Below are positions 16,249-23,751 of a stretch of DNA of 37,476 bases, one piece after another. The position numbers were made by a program, and so were the translations under genes. Position 1 is the stretch's first letter. The number at the start of each line of letters is the position of its first letter. Under the pieces are notes generated by a model that had not been told where the DNA came from, did no database searches, and worked only from the letters and a program-made list of their open reading frames with translations. Source of the DNA: Saprospiraceae bacterium (GTDB lineage Bacteria > Bacteroidota > Bacteroidia > Chitinophagales > Saprospiraceae); the NCBI GenBank assembly GCA_020628645.1, contig JAHDES010000062.1, positions 1 through 37,476 of the forward strand. Reading direction: 5' to 3'.

Positions 16249-17277
16249 ATGAAACGTACATTCAAATTATTAGTCCTTACCGACCATCAGCATCATTCTA
16301 GGGAAAATTCGCTCTACGCTTTAGTGCGTATGATGCAACAGGCTGATTTTTGTAGTCAGATAGATGTTGCTACCAGACATCTAACCATTAATGATTATTT
16401 TTTCAAAGATCAAAATACCGATCAACTTTATGCGTGTCCAGCCACAGAATTTTTTTCATTTCACCCTGATGGAAAAGAGCTAAAAAGTAATCTACTGAGA
16501 GTTTCAGTTAAAGAATATGATGCCATTTGGTTGAGACTACCGCCTCCTTTATCGAAGGAATTTCTTGATTTTTTGAGTGCATCCTTTCCGCAACAAATTA
16601 TCATTAATGATCCCAATGGTATTTATAAAGCAGGGAGTAAAGAATTTTTACTGAATTTTTCTACTTGTTGTCCCCCGATGAAAGTTTGTCGATCAATAGA
16701 TGATATTATCGAGTTTAAACATCAATTTCCCATTGTTTTAAAGCCCTTTAGGGAATATGGTGGAAAAGGTATTTTAAAAATAGATGGTGATACAGTTTGG
16801 GAAGGAAATCAATCCTTTTCTTTTGCTTCTTTTAAAGAACAAATAGCAAATCAAAAGATTGAATTTTTAGGGGTTCAATTTCTCAAAAATGTTTCCCAAG
16901 GTGACAAACGCATCATTGTTGTCAATGGTGAAATTTTAGGAGCATCTTTACGCCTTCCTGCTGAAAATTCTTGGCTGTGTAATGTGGCGATGGGTGGGCA
17001 TTCTATTTTATCAAAAGTAGATGAGGCAGAACGAGCTATTGTACAACAAATACATCCTATTCTTACTGAAATGGGAATCCTTATGTATGGGGTAGATACC
17101 TTAATGGGCAATGAAGGGAAACGCGTTTTATCTGAAATCAATACCACCAGCATTGGAGGCTTACCTCAAATCGCTGAACAAACAGGAAAACCTTTAGTAA
17201 AAAGAACCATTCAATTAATCGGAGAATACATCCTCCAAAAAATGAACGAAAATGCTCGGACTGCTGCATTCAAATGA
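16249..17277 (+). CDS. GshB/RimK-like ATP-grasp ligase
   Basis: A 342-residue protein with glutathione-synthetase-like layout. The N-terminal domain has IWLRLPPPLS (about 93-102), a match to the 'R.dPP' motif of GshB. The ATP-grasp core has KPFREYGGKG at 165-174, GDKR around 217-221, and the metal-binding EINTTSIGG at 296-304. These enzymes ligate an amino acid or peptide carboxylate to an amine. No gamma-glutamylcysteine ligase is nearby, so glutathione itself is unlikely. Amino-acylation of the polyamine made by the upstream genes is the best inference. Its end overlaps the start of the M14 gene by 26 nt. Confidence 0.78.
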   Translation: MKRTFKLLVLTDHQHHSRENSLYALVRMMQQADFCSQIDVATRHLTINDYFFKDQNTDQLYACPATEFFSFHPDGKELKSNLLRVSVKEYDAIWLRLPPPLSKEFLDFLSASFPQQIIINDPNGIYKAGSKEFLLNFSTCCPPMKVCRSIDDIIEFKHQFPIVLKPFREYGGKGILKIDGDTVWEGNQSFSFASFKEQIANQKIEFLGVQFLKNVSQGDKRIIVVNGEILGASLRLPAENSWLCNVAMGGHSILSKVDEAERAIVQQIHPILTEMGILMYGVDTLMGNEGKRVLSEINTTSIGGLPQIAEQTGKPLVKRTIQLIGEYILQKMNENARTAAFK

Positions 17278-18229
17278 TACACCTGTCATTCACGAGTTAA
17301 GCCTAAAAGAACTCCCCAAGGGCTGTATTAGTCGTTATTGGTTACAAATCGTTACCGATGGAATGGGTGTTCCTGTTCGTGTTCCTGTTTTGCTTGCTAG
17401 GGGTAAAAAGGATGGAAAAGTACTAGGACTCACTGCTGCCGTACATGGTAATGAACTGAATGGAATTCCTGTTATTCAACGTTTATTTAAAGAAATTAAC
17501 ATTGAAGAGCTATCAGGAACAATTGTAGGAGTACCTGTTATTAATGTGCCTTCATTACTTCGAAAGAAAAGACGATTTATTGATGGCACAGACCTCAATC
17601 ATATCATGCCAGGCAAAGCCAATGGTACGGTAAGTCAAGTGTATGCTTGGCGGATTTTTCATCGGATCATCAAGGAATTTGATTTTTTGATTGATTTACA
17701 TACTGCCAGTAATGGACGTGTCAATTCCTATTATATCCGAGCAGATATGGATGATAAAACGGTTCGGAAAATGGCACTATTACAAAATGCACAAATCATT
17801 GTTCACAATCCACCGAGCGATGGCACCTTGCGAGGAGCAGCAGAAGAAATAGGTATCTCTGCTATCACTTTAGAAGTAGGAAATCCTAACACCTTTCAAA
17901 AAGGACTCATTCGAGACGGGTTAACAGGTATTCATAATGTTTTGAGTTATCTAGGTATGACCGAAGCGGAAGTAGAAGAAGCCGATGAAGAAACAGTGAT
18001 ATGTAAAAATTCCTATTGGATTTATTCGGATACAGGTGGCATTCTTACGGTACATCCACAAGTAACCGATCTAGTAAAAAAAGGAACGATCATTGCCACG
18101 ATGCGGAATATTTTTGGCGATGTTGTTAAAGAATACCGAGCCCCTGAAGATGGTATCGTCATTGGGAAAAGTGTAAGCCCCATCAATCACACTGGTGGAC
18201 GAATTTTACATTTGGGGATACTAAGGTAA
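17252..18229 (+). CDS. Cytoplasmic M14-family amidohydrolase (AstE/AspA-like)
   Basis: A 325-residue paralog of the secreted enzyme at 10242-11291, but with no signal peptide. The zinc site is intact: HGNE at 65-68, His150 in DLHTA, Glu208 in LEVGN. A matching C-terminal barrel ends in GGRILHLGILR. It would cleave an amide bond in the cytoplasm, giving the operon a synthetase/hydrolase pair like that of glutathionylspermidine metabolism. The start overlaps the ATP-grasp gene. A later start is possible, but the frame is open from here. It is the last gene of the operon, and no clear terminator follows. Confidence 0.85.
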   Translation: MLGLLHSNDTPVIHELSLKELPKGCISRYWLQIVTDGMGVPVRVPVLLARGKKDGKVLGLTAAVHGNELNGIPVIQRLFKEINIEELSGTIVGVPVINVPSLLRKKRRFIDGTDLNHIMPGKANGTVSQVYAWRIFHRIIKEFDFLIDLHTASNGRVNSYYIRADMDDKTVRKMALLQNAQIIVHNPPSDGTLRGAAEEIGISAITLEVGNPNTFQKGLIRDGLTGIHNVLSYLGMTEAEVEEADEETVICKNSYWIYSDTGGILTVHPQVTDLVKKGTIIATMRNIFGDVVKEYRAPEDGIVIGKSVSPINHTGGRILHLGILR

Positions 18230-18443
18230 TTGATGACAAAGAAAAAATATTCATATCAAGCCAACCTCAGAACAAATATATGGTAATGCTTCGTTAAAAA
18301 TATCTTTTGCTCCGTTCTTCCAATTATTAAAAAAGGATGATCCATACGTTGAAACTTAATTATCTCTGTTTACAGAATCCAAGACAGGAAACAACGCTTT
18401 TTTATCTAAATTTTCAATGGAGTTTTCTCCTATCAAAACTTCA

Positions 18444-18510
18444 CTAATCAGCCAAAACAGCTAAAATTTATCGTTTTTGGCTAATTAGCAATACTTAAGT
18501 TAGCCAAAAT
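18444..18510. promoter_or_regulatory. Triple half-site operator before ATPase gene
   Basis: Three copies of a (T)TAGCCAAAA-type half-site precede the ATPase gene: CTAATCAGCCAAAA (18444-18457), its inverted partner TTTTTGGCTAATTAG (18474-18488), and TTAGCCAAAA (18500-18509). Sites 1 and 2 form a near-perfect 15-bp inverted repeat. Sites 2 and 3 form a perfect 10-bp one. They lie 27-93 bp before the start codon, as for an autoregulatory operator. The rest of 18230-18536 shows no gene or terminator I can support. Confidence 0.5.
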
Positions 18511-18536
18511 GAAGGTTTTTTTGCTATTTTTATAGT

Positions 18537-19964
18537 ATGGAAAACATCATTGGTAGAAAAAAAGAGATACAAATCCTAGATAAGATTGTTGCTAGTAATA
18601 AATCGGAATTCGTTGCTTTATACGGAAGAAGACGGGTCGGAAAAACCTACTTAGTACGTGAATACTTCAATTATAATTTTGATTTCCAATTGATCGGACT
18701 CGCAAATGCGAATACACAACAGCAATTGCTAAATTTCCATGTTGGTCTAAATCGTCAAACGCAACGTGAATCAGATAGCCCTCCTAAGAATTGGTTTATG
18801 GCATTTCAACGATTGATGGATTATTTAGAATCAAAGCCGACTCAGCAGAAAAAAATTATCTTTCTAGATGAACTCCCTTGGCTAGATACGCCTCGTTCCG
18901 ATTTTTTAATTTCATTAGAGCATTTTTGGAATAGCTGGGCAACTAACCGAAGAGACATTATCTTAATTACTTGTGGCTCTGCGGCTTCTTGGATGATTAA
19001 TGAATTGATTAATAATCATGGGGGCTTACATAATCGGGTAACGCAAAGAATGAAAATTCATCCGTTCAATCTTCATGAAACGGAATTGATGTTAAAATCC
19101 AAATCGAATGTTTTAGATCGTTATCAAATTCTCTTATTATACATGGCAATGGGTGGAATTCCGTATTATTTGGATGCAGTATCATCTAATAAAAGTGCTG
19201 CTCAAAATATTGAAGAAATGTGCTTTACGGCAGGAGGGTTTTTAACGACAGAATTTCAGAATCTTTTCGCCTCTCTCTTTAGAAATGCCTCAAAACACGA
19301 GACTATCATTTTTGCTTTATCGAGTAAAAAAAAGGGATTAACCAGAAAAGAAATATCTAAATTAACGGGGATTAAATCAGGAGGGACAATGACTACTTTA
19401 TTGAATGAATTAGAAGAAAGTGGATTTATCAGTCGATACACGCAATTTAATAAAAAGTCGTCCAATATGCTTTACCGACTTTCTGATTTTTACAGCTTGT
19501 TCTATTTACGATTCATCAAGGATAAGCGTACTGATTTTGAAAACGTTTGGATAAGTGCTTTGGATAGTCCAGCTCAAAGGGCTTGGACAGGCTATGCTTT
19601 TGAGCAAGTTTGTATGGCTCATATTCCACAAATCAAAAAAGCCTTGGGGGTAGCAGCTATTCAGACTAAGGCGAGTTCTTGGAGAAGTAAAGCATCTGAT
19701 CCAGGTGCTCAAATAGATCTTGTAATTGATCGAAGGGATCAGGTTATTAATTTGTGTGAGCTTAAGTTTTCCATCAACCCATTTTCTATTTCCAAATCTT
19801 ATGCTGAAAATCTAAGAAATAAAGTAAGTAGTTTCAGGGATGAAACACAGACACGGAAGGCACTATTCTTGACGTTTGTTAGTACATATGGCTTGACGCA
19901 AAATCCATACACTACCGCCTTGGTTCAAAATGATATTAGTATGGATGCACTTTTTGAAGCTTAA
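18537..19964 (+). CDS. Archaeal-type AAA ATPase with DUF234-like C-terminus
   Basis: A 475-residue protein. Walker A is in YGRRRVGKTYLV (about 29-40) and Walker B in IIFLDELPWLD (about 108-118), with sensor-type ITCGSAASWM (about 143-152). A winged-helix domain (about 240-320) follows, with the family pattern KKKGLTRKEISKLTGIKSGG. The C-terminal DUF234 region resembles a PD-(D/E)XK nuclease fold, with DLVIDRRD...LCELKFS. These proteins are common in Bacteroidota and archaea, often in many copies, and their function is unknown. Roles in defence, DNA handling or self-propagation have been proposed. It is convergent with a paralog at 20007-21446. Confidence 0.8.
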   Translation: MENIIGRKKEIQILDKIVASNKSEFVALYGRRRVGKTYLVREYFNYNFDFQLIGLANANTQQQLLNFHVGLNRQTQRESDSPPKNWFMAFQRLMDYLESKPTQQKKIIFLDELPWLDTPRSDFLISLEHFWNSWATNRRDIILITCGSAASWMINELINNHGGLHNRVTQRMKIHPFNLHETELMLKSKSNVLDRYQILLLYMAMGGIPYYLDAVSSNKSAAQNIEEMCFTAGGFLTTEFQNLFASLFRNASKHETIIFALSSKKKGLTRKEISKLTGIKSGGTMTTLLNELEESGFISRYTQFNKKSSNMLYRLSDFYSLFYLRFIKDKRTDFENVWISALDSPAQRAWTGYAFEQVCMAHIPQIKKALGVAAIQTKASSWRSKASDPGAQIDLVIDRRDQVINLCELKFSINPFSISKSYAENLRNKVSSFRDETQTRKALFLTFVSTYGLTQNPYTTALVQNDISMDALFEA

Positions 19965-20006
19965 TCTATCCTTATATCTCGCCAAGATTACGTTTGACTA
20001 CAGGCT

Positions 20007-21446
20007 TTATCCTTCAGCAAATAATATGTCCATAGTTAATACATTATTGATAATGCTTCGACTGTGTTCGTTTTCTTCCATTCCAAAGGTTGTCATCAAA
20101 GACCAAAATAATTGTTTACGTGTTTTGGTGTTTTCTTGAAAAATCGCTTTTTTATTTCTTAATTCCTCCGCATAGTTTTTTGTCATTACAAAATCCGTAT
20201 TGTAAAATTTCAATTCTAGTAAATTAATAACTTGATCGTTTCTATCAATAAGCATATCAATTTGTGTAGCTTTTGTTTTTTTAGAAGTTGTACTTCGATA
20301 AATGGAAGTTTCAGAATAAATGGCATCAAGATTTAAGGCTTTTTTTATTTGACTAATGTGGCGTAAACAGATATTTTCAAAAGCATAGCCTGACCAAATT
20401 TTATAGGTCTGTGTTTGACTAAATTTATTCCACATCCCTTTTTCTTCTAATCGCTTATTTTCGATGAATTTCAAATAAAAAATAGAATACTCATCCATGA
20501 GTCGATATCGGATACCATTTTTCTTTTTTCCAAATGTATAAAATGGCATGATGAAACCTGAATATTCAAGCTCTTCAATGACCTTACTCAAACCTCCACC
20601 ATTTGAAAATTTACCTAAATCAATAATTTCTTTACGACTCAGTCCCTGCCATTTCTCGGCTAGTAATCGAATAATTTTAATATGTAAATCAGCATTTTCA
20701 AATAAGGCGGGATATAATAGGGCAAATTCTTCTTTGAGAAAACCACTTTTGGAGAAGAAAATTCGATCAATATTTTCTGCTGCACTTTGACCACCTTCTA
20801 CTTCTTTGAGGTAATGAGGAATTCCTCCCAATGCCATATACAATTGGATGGTTTGATAATTATTAAAATGGAAGTGTTGTTGATCAAAATAGGCTTTCGT
20901 TTCTGCTAAATTAAAAGGGGCTAAATGGATTCTTCGAGTGATTCGATTATGCAAGCCACCTTTATCACGTACCACTTTTTGTATCATCCATGAAGCTGCA
21001 GAGCCGCAAATAACAACTACGACATTGTTTTGAGAAGCCCAAGTATTCCAAAAAACGCCAAATGCTTTTAGAAAGCCTGATTTTCGGGTGGCAATCCAAG
21101 GGAATTCATCTAAAAAAATGACGACTTTTTCCTTTAATTCTTGATTGTTGAAATGAAGCATAAGCATATTAAAAGCTTCCAGCCAAGAATTAGGACACTG
21201 AAATGGAATAGGAGGGCGGACATGAAAATTGAGCCGATTGGTAAAATTTTGAAGTTGATCCTTTAACGAACTATTTTGTACGCCTGTCATCTCAAAACCA
21301 ATACGGTTTTGATAGGTAGAACGAATTAAGTACGTTTTTCCTACTCTTCGACGTCCTAAAACAGCAACAAGTTCTCCTTGACGAGACTGCAATGCTTTGA
21401 GTAAAACATTTTTTTCTTCAGTGCGACCAACAAAAAAATCGTTCAT
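20007..21446 (-). CDS. Archaeal-type AAA ATPase with DUF234-like C-terminus, paralog
   Basis: A 479-residue paralog of the convergent neighbour, similar along its full length. Walker A is in LGRRRVGKTYLI (about 30-41), Walker B in VVIFLDEFPWIA (about 107-118), then VICGSAASWM. A winged helix includes KWQGLSRKEIIDLGKFSNGG, and the C-terminal DUF234-like domain has DMLIDRNDQVINLLELKF. The nuclease-like Asp and Glu-x-Lys are kept in both copies. The two genes end 42 nt apart. Divergence between them is too high for a recent duplication, so two independent acquisitions or an old tandem inversion are both possible. A perfect palindrome lies just upstream of its start. Confidence 0.8.
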   Translation of the reverse strand: MNDFFVGRTEEKNVLLKALQSRQGELVAVLGRRRVGKTYLIRSTYQNRIGFEMTGVQNSSLKDQLQNFTNRLNFHVRPPIPFQCPNSWLEAFNMLMLHFNNQELKEKVVIFLDEFPWIATRKSGFLKAFGVFWNTWASQNNVVVVICGSAASWMIQKVVRDKGGLHNRITRRIHLAPFNLAETKAYFDQQHFHFNNYQTIQLYMALGGIPHYLKEVEGGQSAAENIDRIFFSKSGFLKEEFALLYPALFENADLHIKIIRLLAEKWQGLSRKEIIDLGKFSNGGGLSKVIEELEYSGFIMPFYTFGKKKNGIRYRLMDEYSIFYLKFIENKRLEEKGMWNKFSQTQTYKIWSGYAFENICLRHISQIKKALNLDAIYSETSIYRSTTSKKTKATQIDMLIDRNDQVINLLELKFYNTDFVMTKNYAEELRNKKAIFQENTKTRKQLFWSLMTTFGMEENEHSRSIINNVLTMDILFAEG

Positions 21447-21463
21447 TTGAAGTGAATTCTGAA

Positions 21464-21498
21464 TTTTAGCGACTTATAAAATTTATATCTCGCTAAAA
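21464..21498. promoter_or_regulatory. Palindromic operator before the minus-strand ATPase
   Basis: TTTTAGCGA (21464-21472) and TCGCTAAAA (21490-21498) are perfect 9-bp arms with a 17-nt spacer. They start 18 bp before the ATG at 21446. The arm resembles the TTTTGGCTAA half-site before the paralogous gene, so each ATPase may bind its own promoter through its winged helix. The remaining sequence to 21650 holds no gene I can support. Confidence 0.5.
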
Positions 21499-21655
21499 TA
21501 CAATAATAGCTTTGATAATCAAAATCCTTCCATTTTCAGCAGAACTATACTTTTTGGACGAGTTATGGCTCAAAATAAAATCTTTATGTACTAAAAATTG
21601 TAGACGACAAAAGGGATTCGTAGTTCGATTATTGGAATTGCATAAAGTAGTAATA

Positions 21656-21784
21656 CCGTTTTGATAAAATCCTTTCGTATATAACTTTTGATTTTTTCAA
21701 AGCGGCATTTTCCTGAATCCCGTACCTGCAAGGTCGGGAATACGTTTAATGTGTGATTTACGAAATCACTTACTCAATTGCGTA
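21656..21784 (-). repeat. MITE-like palindromic element, copy 1
   Basis: This 129-bp stretch, read on the minus strand, matches the element at 37159-37257. Shared parts are TACGCAA, the palindrome GTGATTTCGTAAATCAC, GCCGCTTTGA, TTATATACGAAAGGATTTT and TCAAAACGG. It also has an extra internal hairpin, TCCCGACCTTGCAGGTACGG, that copy 2 lacks. No clear target duplication remains at its ends. It carries no coding frame. Confidence 0.7.
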
Positions 21785-21796
21785 TAAGAATACTTC

Positions 21797-21876
21797 AAGT
21801 ATTGAAATAGTATCTGTTCAATACTTTAGATAAGTTGCGAAATCCACCTATTTCTCACTACATTTCGCAACTTATC
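21797..21876. repeat. Two tandem perfect hairpins
   Basis: AAGTATTGAA (21797-21806) pairs with TTCAATACTT (21817-21826). Immediately after, GATAAGTTGCGAAAT (21829-21843) pairs perfectly over 15 bp with ATTTCGCAACTTATC (21862-21876). There is no T-run on either strand. They sit between the MITE-like element and the end of the 101-aa gene, and may be 3' processing structures or further repeat debris. Confidence 0.5.
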
Positions 21877-21887
21877 CTGTAATTAAA

Positions 21888-22193
21888 CTAAAAACGAATT
21901 CTTTCACCATATAACGAAAACACACACGTACAATCTCTCCCACACCAATCTTCATCGGGAAAGCAATTATAAGGTGCATCGAAATGATTACTTTTAGCAG
22001 ACTGAAAGCTTAGAGAATTGATTTCATAAGCCTGCAACCAGCTACGAAGCTTGACCAGTTGCCTTTTTTGAGAATGAGAAAGTCTATTTTCAGCTCTAGC
22101 AACTTGAATCAATCGAATGGCTTGGCACTCCAAATGATTTTGTAATCGTATTTGATAACTACTTTGTTGAGTATTAGGTACCAGTCGAATCAT
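21888..22193 (-). CDS. Uncharacterised 101-aa protein with C-terminal Cys cluster
   Basis: A 101-residue protein. The N-terminal two thirds are helical and basic. The C-terminus holds CFPDEDWCGRDCTCVF (about residues 77-92), with four Cys in a short span, possibly a metal site or disulfide knot. It overlaps the upstream membrane-protein gene by 20 nt, so translation is coupled. It is the last gene of the minus-strand block running from 25647. No family is recognised and I assign no function. Confidence 0.5.
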   Translation of the reverse strand: MIRLVPNTQQSSYQIRLQNHLECQAIRLIQVARAENRLSHSQKRQLVKLRSWLQAYEINSLSFQSAKSNHFDAPYNCFPDEDWCGRDCTCVFSLYGERIRF

Positions 22194-22386
22194 CGTTTTT
22201 TTTGTTGTTGGAAAAATTGATCAACTTTTCCATCTGAGTTTTTAATTTATCCAGATTCGCCACCAAAATAATCAAGAGACTCACCAAACTGATTAATCCA
22301 TTGATGGTATCTTCAAAAGCCAAAAACCAGCCTGAATTAAAGAGCCAAGCTATACCACTCATCATCAATTTTATGCTATCTCCCAT
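22174..22386 (-). CDS. Small membrane protein, holin-like in shape
   Basis: A 70-residue protein with one clear membrane span (NGLISLVSLLIILVANLDKL, about residues 29-48) after an amphipathic N-terminal stretch, and a charged C-terminal tail. Size and layout resemble phage holins or small membrane anchors, but there is no specific signature. It begins 5 nt after the 55-aa gene and overlaps the next gene by 20 nt, which supports it being real and co-translated. Confidence 0.5.
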   Translation of the reverse strand: MGDSIKLMMSGIAWLFNSGWFLAFEDTINGLISLVSLLIILVANLDKLKTQMEKLINFSNNKKNDDSTGT

Positions 22387-22391
22387 GGCAA

Positions 22392-22559
22392 TTAATTTTG
22401 TGAATTCCGTTTTGCGCGTTCCTTCCGCTCATAATAAGAAGGACCATTTCTAGCTGTTCTACCAGTGTAAGCATATCGATTCCAATAATATAGTGCTGTT
22501 ACCTGACTGGCTCGACCTCCCTTAGTTCGCTTTGTTTGAACTATTTGTCCTGGTTCCAT
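22392..22559 (-). CDS. 55-aa protein, paralog of the adjacent 64-aa protein
   Basis: A 55-residue basic protein starting MEPGQIVQTKRTKGGRASQV. It aligns with the 64-aa neighbour over its first 40 residues: QxxQTKRTKGGRAS vs QVFQIRQNKGSRAS, then TALYYWNRYAYTGRTARNG vs TAFTYWQRYGFEGKIARNG. The shared pattern in two adjacent frames is good evidence that both are real genes from a tandem duplication. Function is unknown. The conserved basic N-terminus and YWxRYxxxGxxARNG core suggest a small binding domain. Confidence 0.6.
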   Translation of the reverse strand: MEPGQIVQTKRTKGGRASQVTALYYWNRYAYTGRTARNGPSYYERKERAKRNSQN

Positions 22560-22571
22560 TTGTCCTAATTT

Positions 22572-22766
22572 TTAATCCCCATTTTTGGCCGTTTTTCCTT
22601 CAAAATTCAAATTCCCATTTTTAGCAATTTTACCTTCATAATAGATATATCCATTTCGAGCAATCTTACCTTCAAAGCCATAGCGTTGCCAATAAGTGAA
22701 AGCCGTTTGACGACTAGCGCGACTACCTTTATTCTGCCTTATCTGAAAAACTTGTACCTCTTCCAT
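22572..22766 (-). CDS. 64-aa protein with repeated EGKIAKNG motif
   Basis: A 64-residue basic protein. The first 40 residues are paralogous to the 55-aa protein 12 nt downstream. The C-terminus extends with three copies of an 11-residue unit: FEGKIARNG, YEGKIAKNG, FEGKTAKNG. The repeat looks like recent internal expansion. Each unit has an aromatic, acidic, Gly, Lys pattern resembling short beta-turn repeats. No family is recognised. Confidence 0.6.
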   Translation of the reverse strand: MEEVQVFQIRQNKGSRASRQTAFTYWQRYGFEGKIARNGYIYYEGKIAKNGNLNFEGKTAKNGD

Positions 22767-22796
22767 TCTTAATTTTTATAAATGACCCACATCAAA

Positions 22797-22870
22797 AACT
22801 AGCCAACTATCAACTAGCCAACTAAAAACTAACCCACTAATAACTAACCCACTAATAACTATCTAACTGT
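22797..22870. repeat. Minisatellite-like GGTTAGT repeat
   Basis: Plus-strand units such as ACTAGCCAACTA and ACTAACCCACTAATA repeat two or more times each in tandem. A related low-complexity stretch lies on the other side of the protease gene (23632-23690), and both include the string AACTACCACCGACC. Probably a fast-evolving intergenic repeat. Confidence 0.6.
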
Positions 22871-22894
22871 AGACTAACTACCACCGACCAAAGA

Positions 22895-23578
22895 CTATCT
22901 GAGAAACAACCACCCCCACCATGCCTTCCACCAATTCCAAAAAGAAGAGCGCAAATAATTTTGATATAATACCTGTACGCCATCCACATCATCTGAATGC
23001 AAACCCTGCCGTATTCCATCATAAAAAGCATACATAATTGCTTCCTCAATCTCACTATGTCCCAAGCCCAAAACGTGCCCCACTTCATGCAAAGCCACTT
23101 GAAATAAATCAATCCCATCTTCTTCCATTCGGGAAGATGCCGTAGGCAGAGGGGAAATTTTCTCCACTTTGGGGAGATGTCCAAAGGACAGAGGGGACCA
23201 CATTTCCGATTCATCAAAATGGATATGCCCACTCAATTGTCCTGATCCTTTCGGAAAAGCATGCGCCAAGATTCCATTTTTACCATCAAAAGCAAACGGA
23301 CAAGCATCCAATTCTACATGCTCATGAGCGCCAAAATACAGCTGAATATGTACTTGCTTTTTATCCTCTGTTCTTACAAATACTAGAGGATCAAGCGCCT
23401 TTCCCCAAGCCTCAAATACCGCTTCGAAAATCTGCAATAAACTTGCTCTTGAAAGATCCTTTGACTCATTCCCCAGATACCAAAAGAACATTCCATCCAC
23501 AGGAACTAAAGCCCGCTTCCCTTCATCCAGCAAACGATACTGTCCCAACTGCTCAAACCCACATCGATACCGACCCAT
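22895..23578 (-). CDS. Matrixin-type (M10) zinc metalloprotease
   Basis: A 227-residue protease. The zinc motif HEVGHVLGLGHS is at about residues 158-169 and is preceded by GHIHFDESEMWS, the metal-binding strand of matrixins. The Met-turn region AIMYAFYD follows at about 176-183. I chose the start at 23578 (MGRYRCGFEQ). An earlier in-frame ATG at 23692 would add 38 residues encoded by low-complexity repeat DNA. No signal peptide is evident. Between FDESE and the zinc motif about 22-25 residues (PLSFGHLPKVEKISPLP...) are encoded by a palindromic repeat inserted in frame. It stands alone between repeats within the minus-strand block. Confidence 0.78.
   Translation of the reverse strand: MGRYRCGFEQLGQYRLLDEGKRALVPVDGMFFWYLGNESKDLSRASLLQIFEAVFEAWGKALDPLVFVRTEDKKQVHIQLYFGAHEHVELDACPFAFDGKNGILAHAFPKGSGQLSGHIHFDESEMWSPLSFGHLPKVEKISPLPTASSRMEEDGIDLFQVALHEVGHVLGLGHSEIEEAIMYAFYDGIRQGLHSDDVDGVQVLYQNYLRSSFWNWWKAWWGWLFLR
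23135..23200. repeat. Bacteroidota palindromic repeat inside protease gene
   Basis: A tandem dimer of a unit of about 33 bp: CGGGAAGATGCCGTAGGCAG then TTTGGGGAGATGTCCAAAGG, each ending in CAGAGGGGA. A second dimer lies between genes at 23752-23825. Here the repeat is read through as protein within the metalloprotease. Confidence 0.8.
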
Positions 23579-23631
23579 CACCAAGAAATCTAAAAAAGTA
23601 AAAAAGAAAAGAAATGTTCCAAGATTGAAAC

Positions 23632-23690
23632 TAACCAACCAGAGATTAACTACCACCGACCCATTACCAAAGACTAAAACTAACCCACCC
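23632..23690. repeat. Low-complexity GGTTAGT-type repeat
   Basis: The plus strand reads CTAACCAACCAGAG, ATTAACTACCACCGACC and AAAACTAACCCACCC, related to the units at 22797-22870. It lies just upstream of the protease start and would be translated only if the upstream ATG at 23692 were used. Confidence 0.5.
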
Positions 23691-23751
23691 AAGTATACCC
23701 ATCATCTCGCACACTAAATAGAAAGACCATCACAAACAAAGTAAATTCTCC

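Noticed and set aside
16249-17277. Calling the second ATP-grasp a genuine glutathione synthetase
   Set aside because: No gamma-glutamylcysteine ligase is nearby, and the polyamine operon context points to another acceptor.
18340-18455. 36-codon frame MIHTLKLNYLCL... between the M14 and ATPase genes
   Set aside because: Short, no family resemblance, overlaps the operator palindromes.
22797-22870. Regular short repeats that could suggest a CRISPR array
   Set aside because: Units are 12-17 bp, tandem without spacers and degenerate. No cas genes are nearby.
22852-23232. 126-aa minus-strand frame overlapping the protease
   Set aside because: It is an alternative frame over the zinc-motif region. 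The matrixin frame carries all conserved residues.
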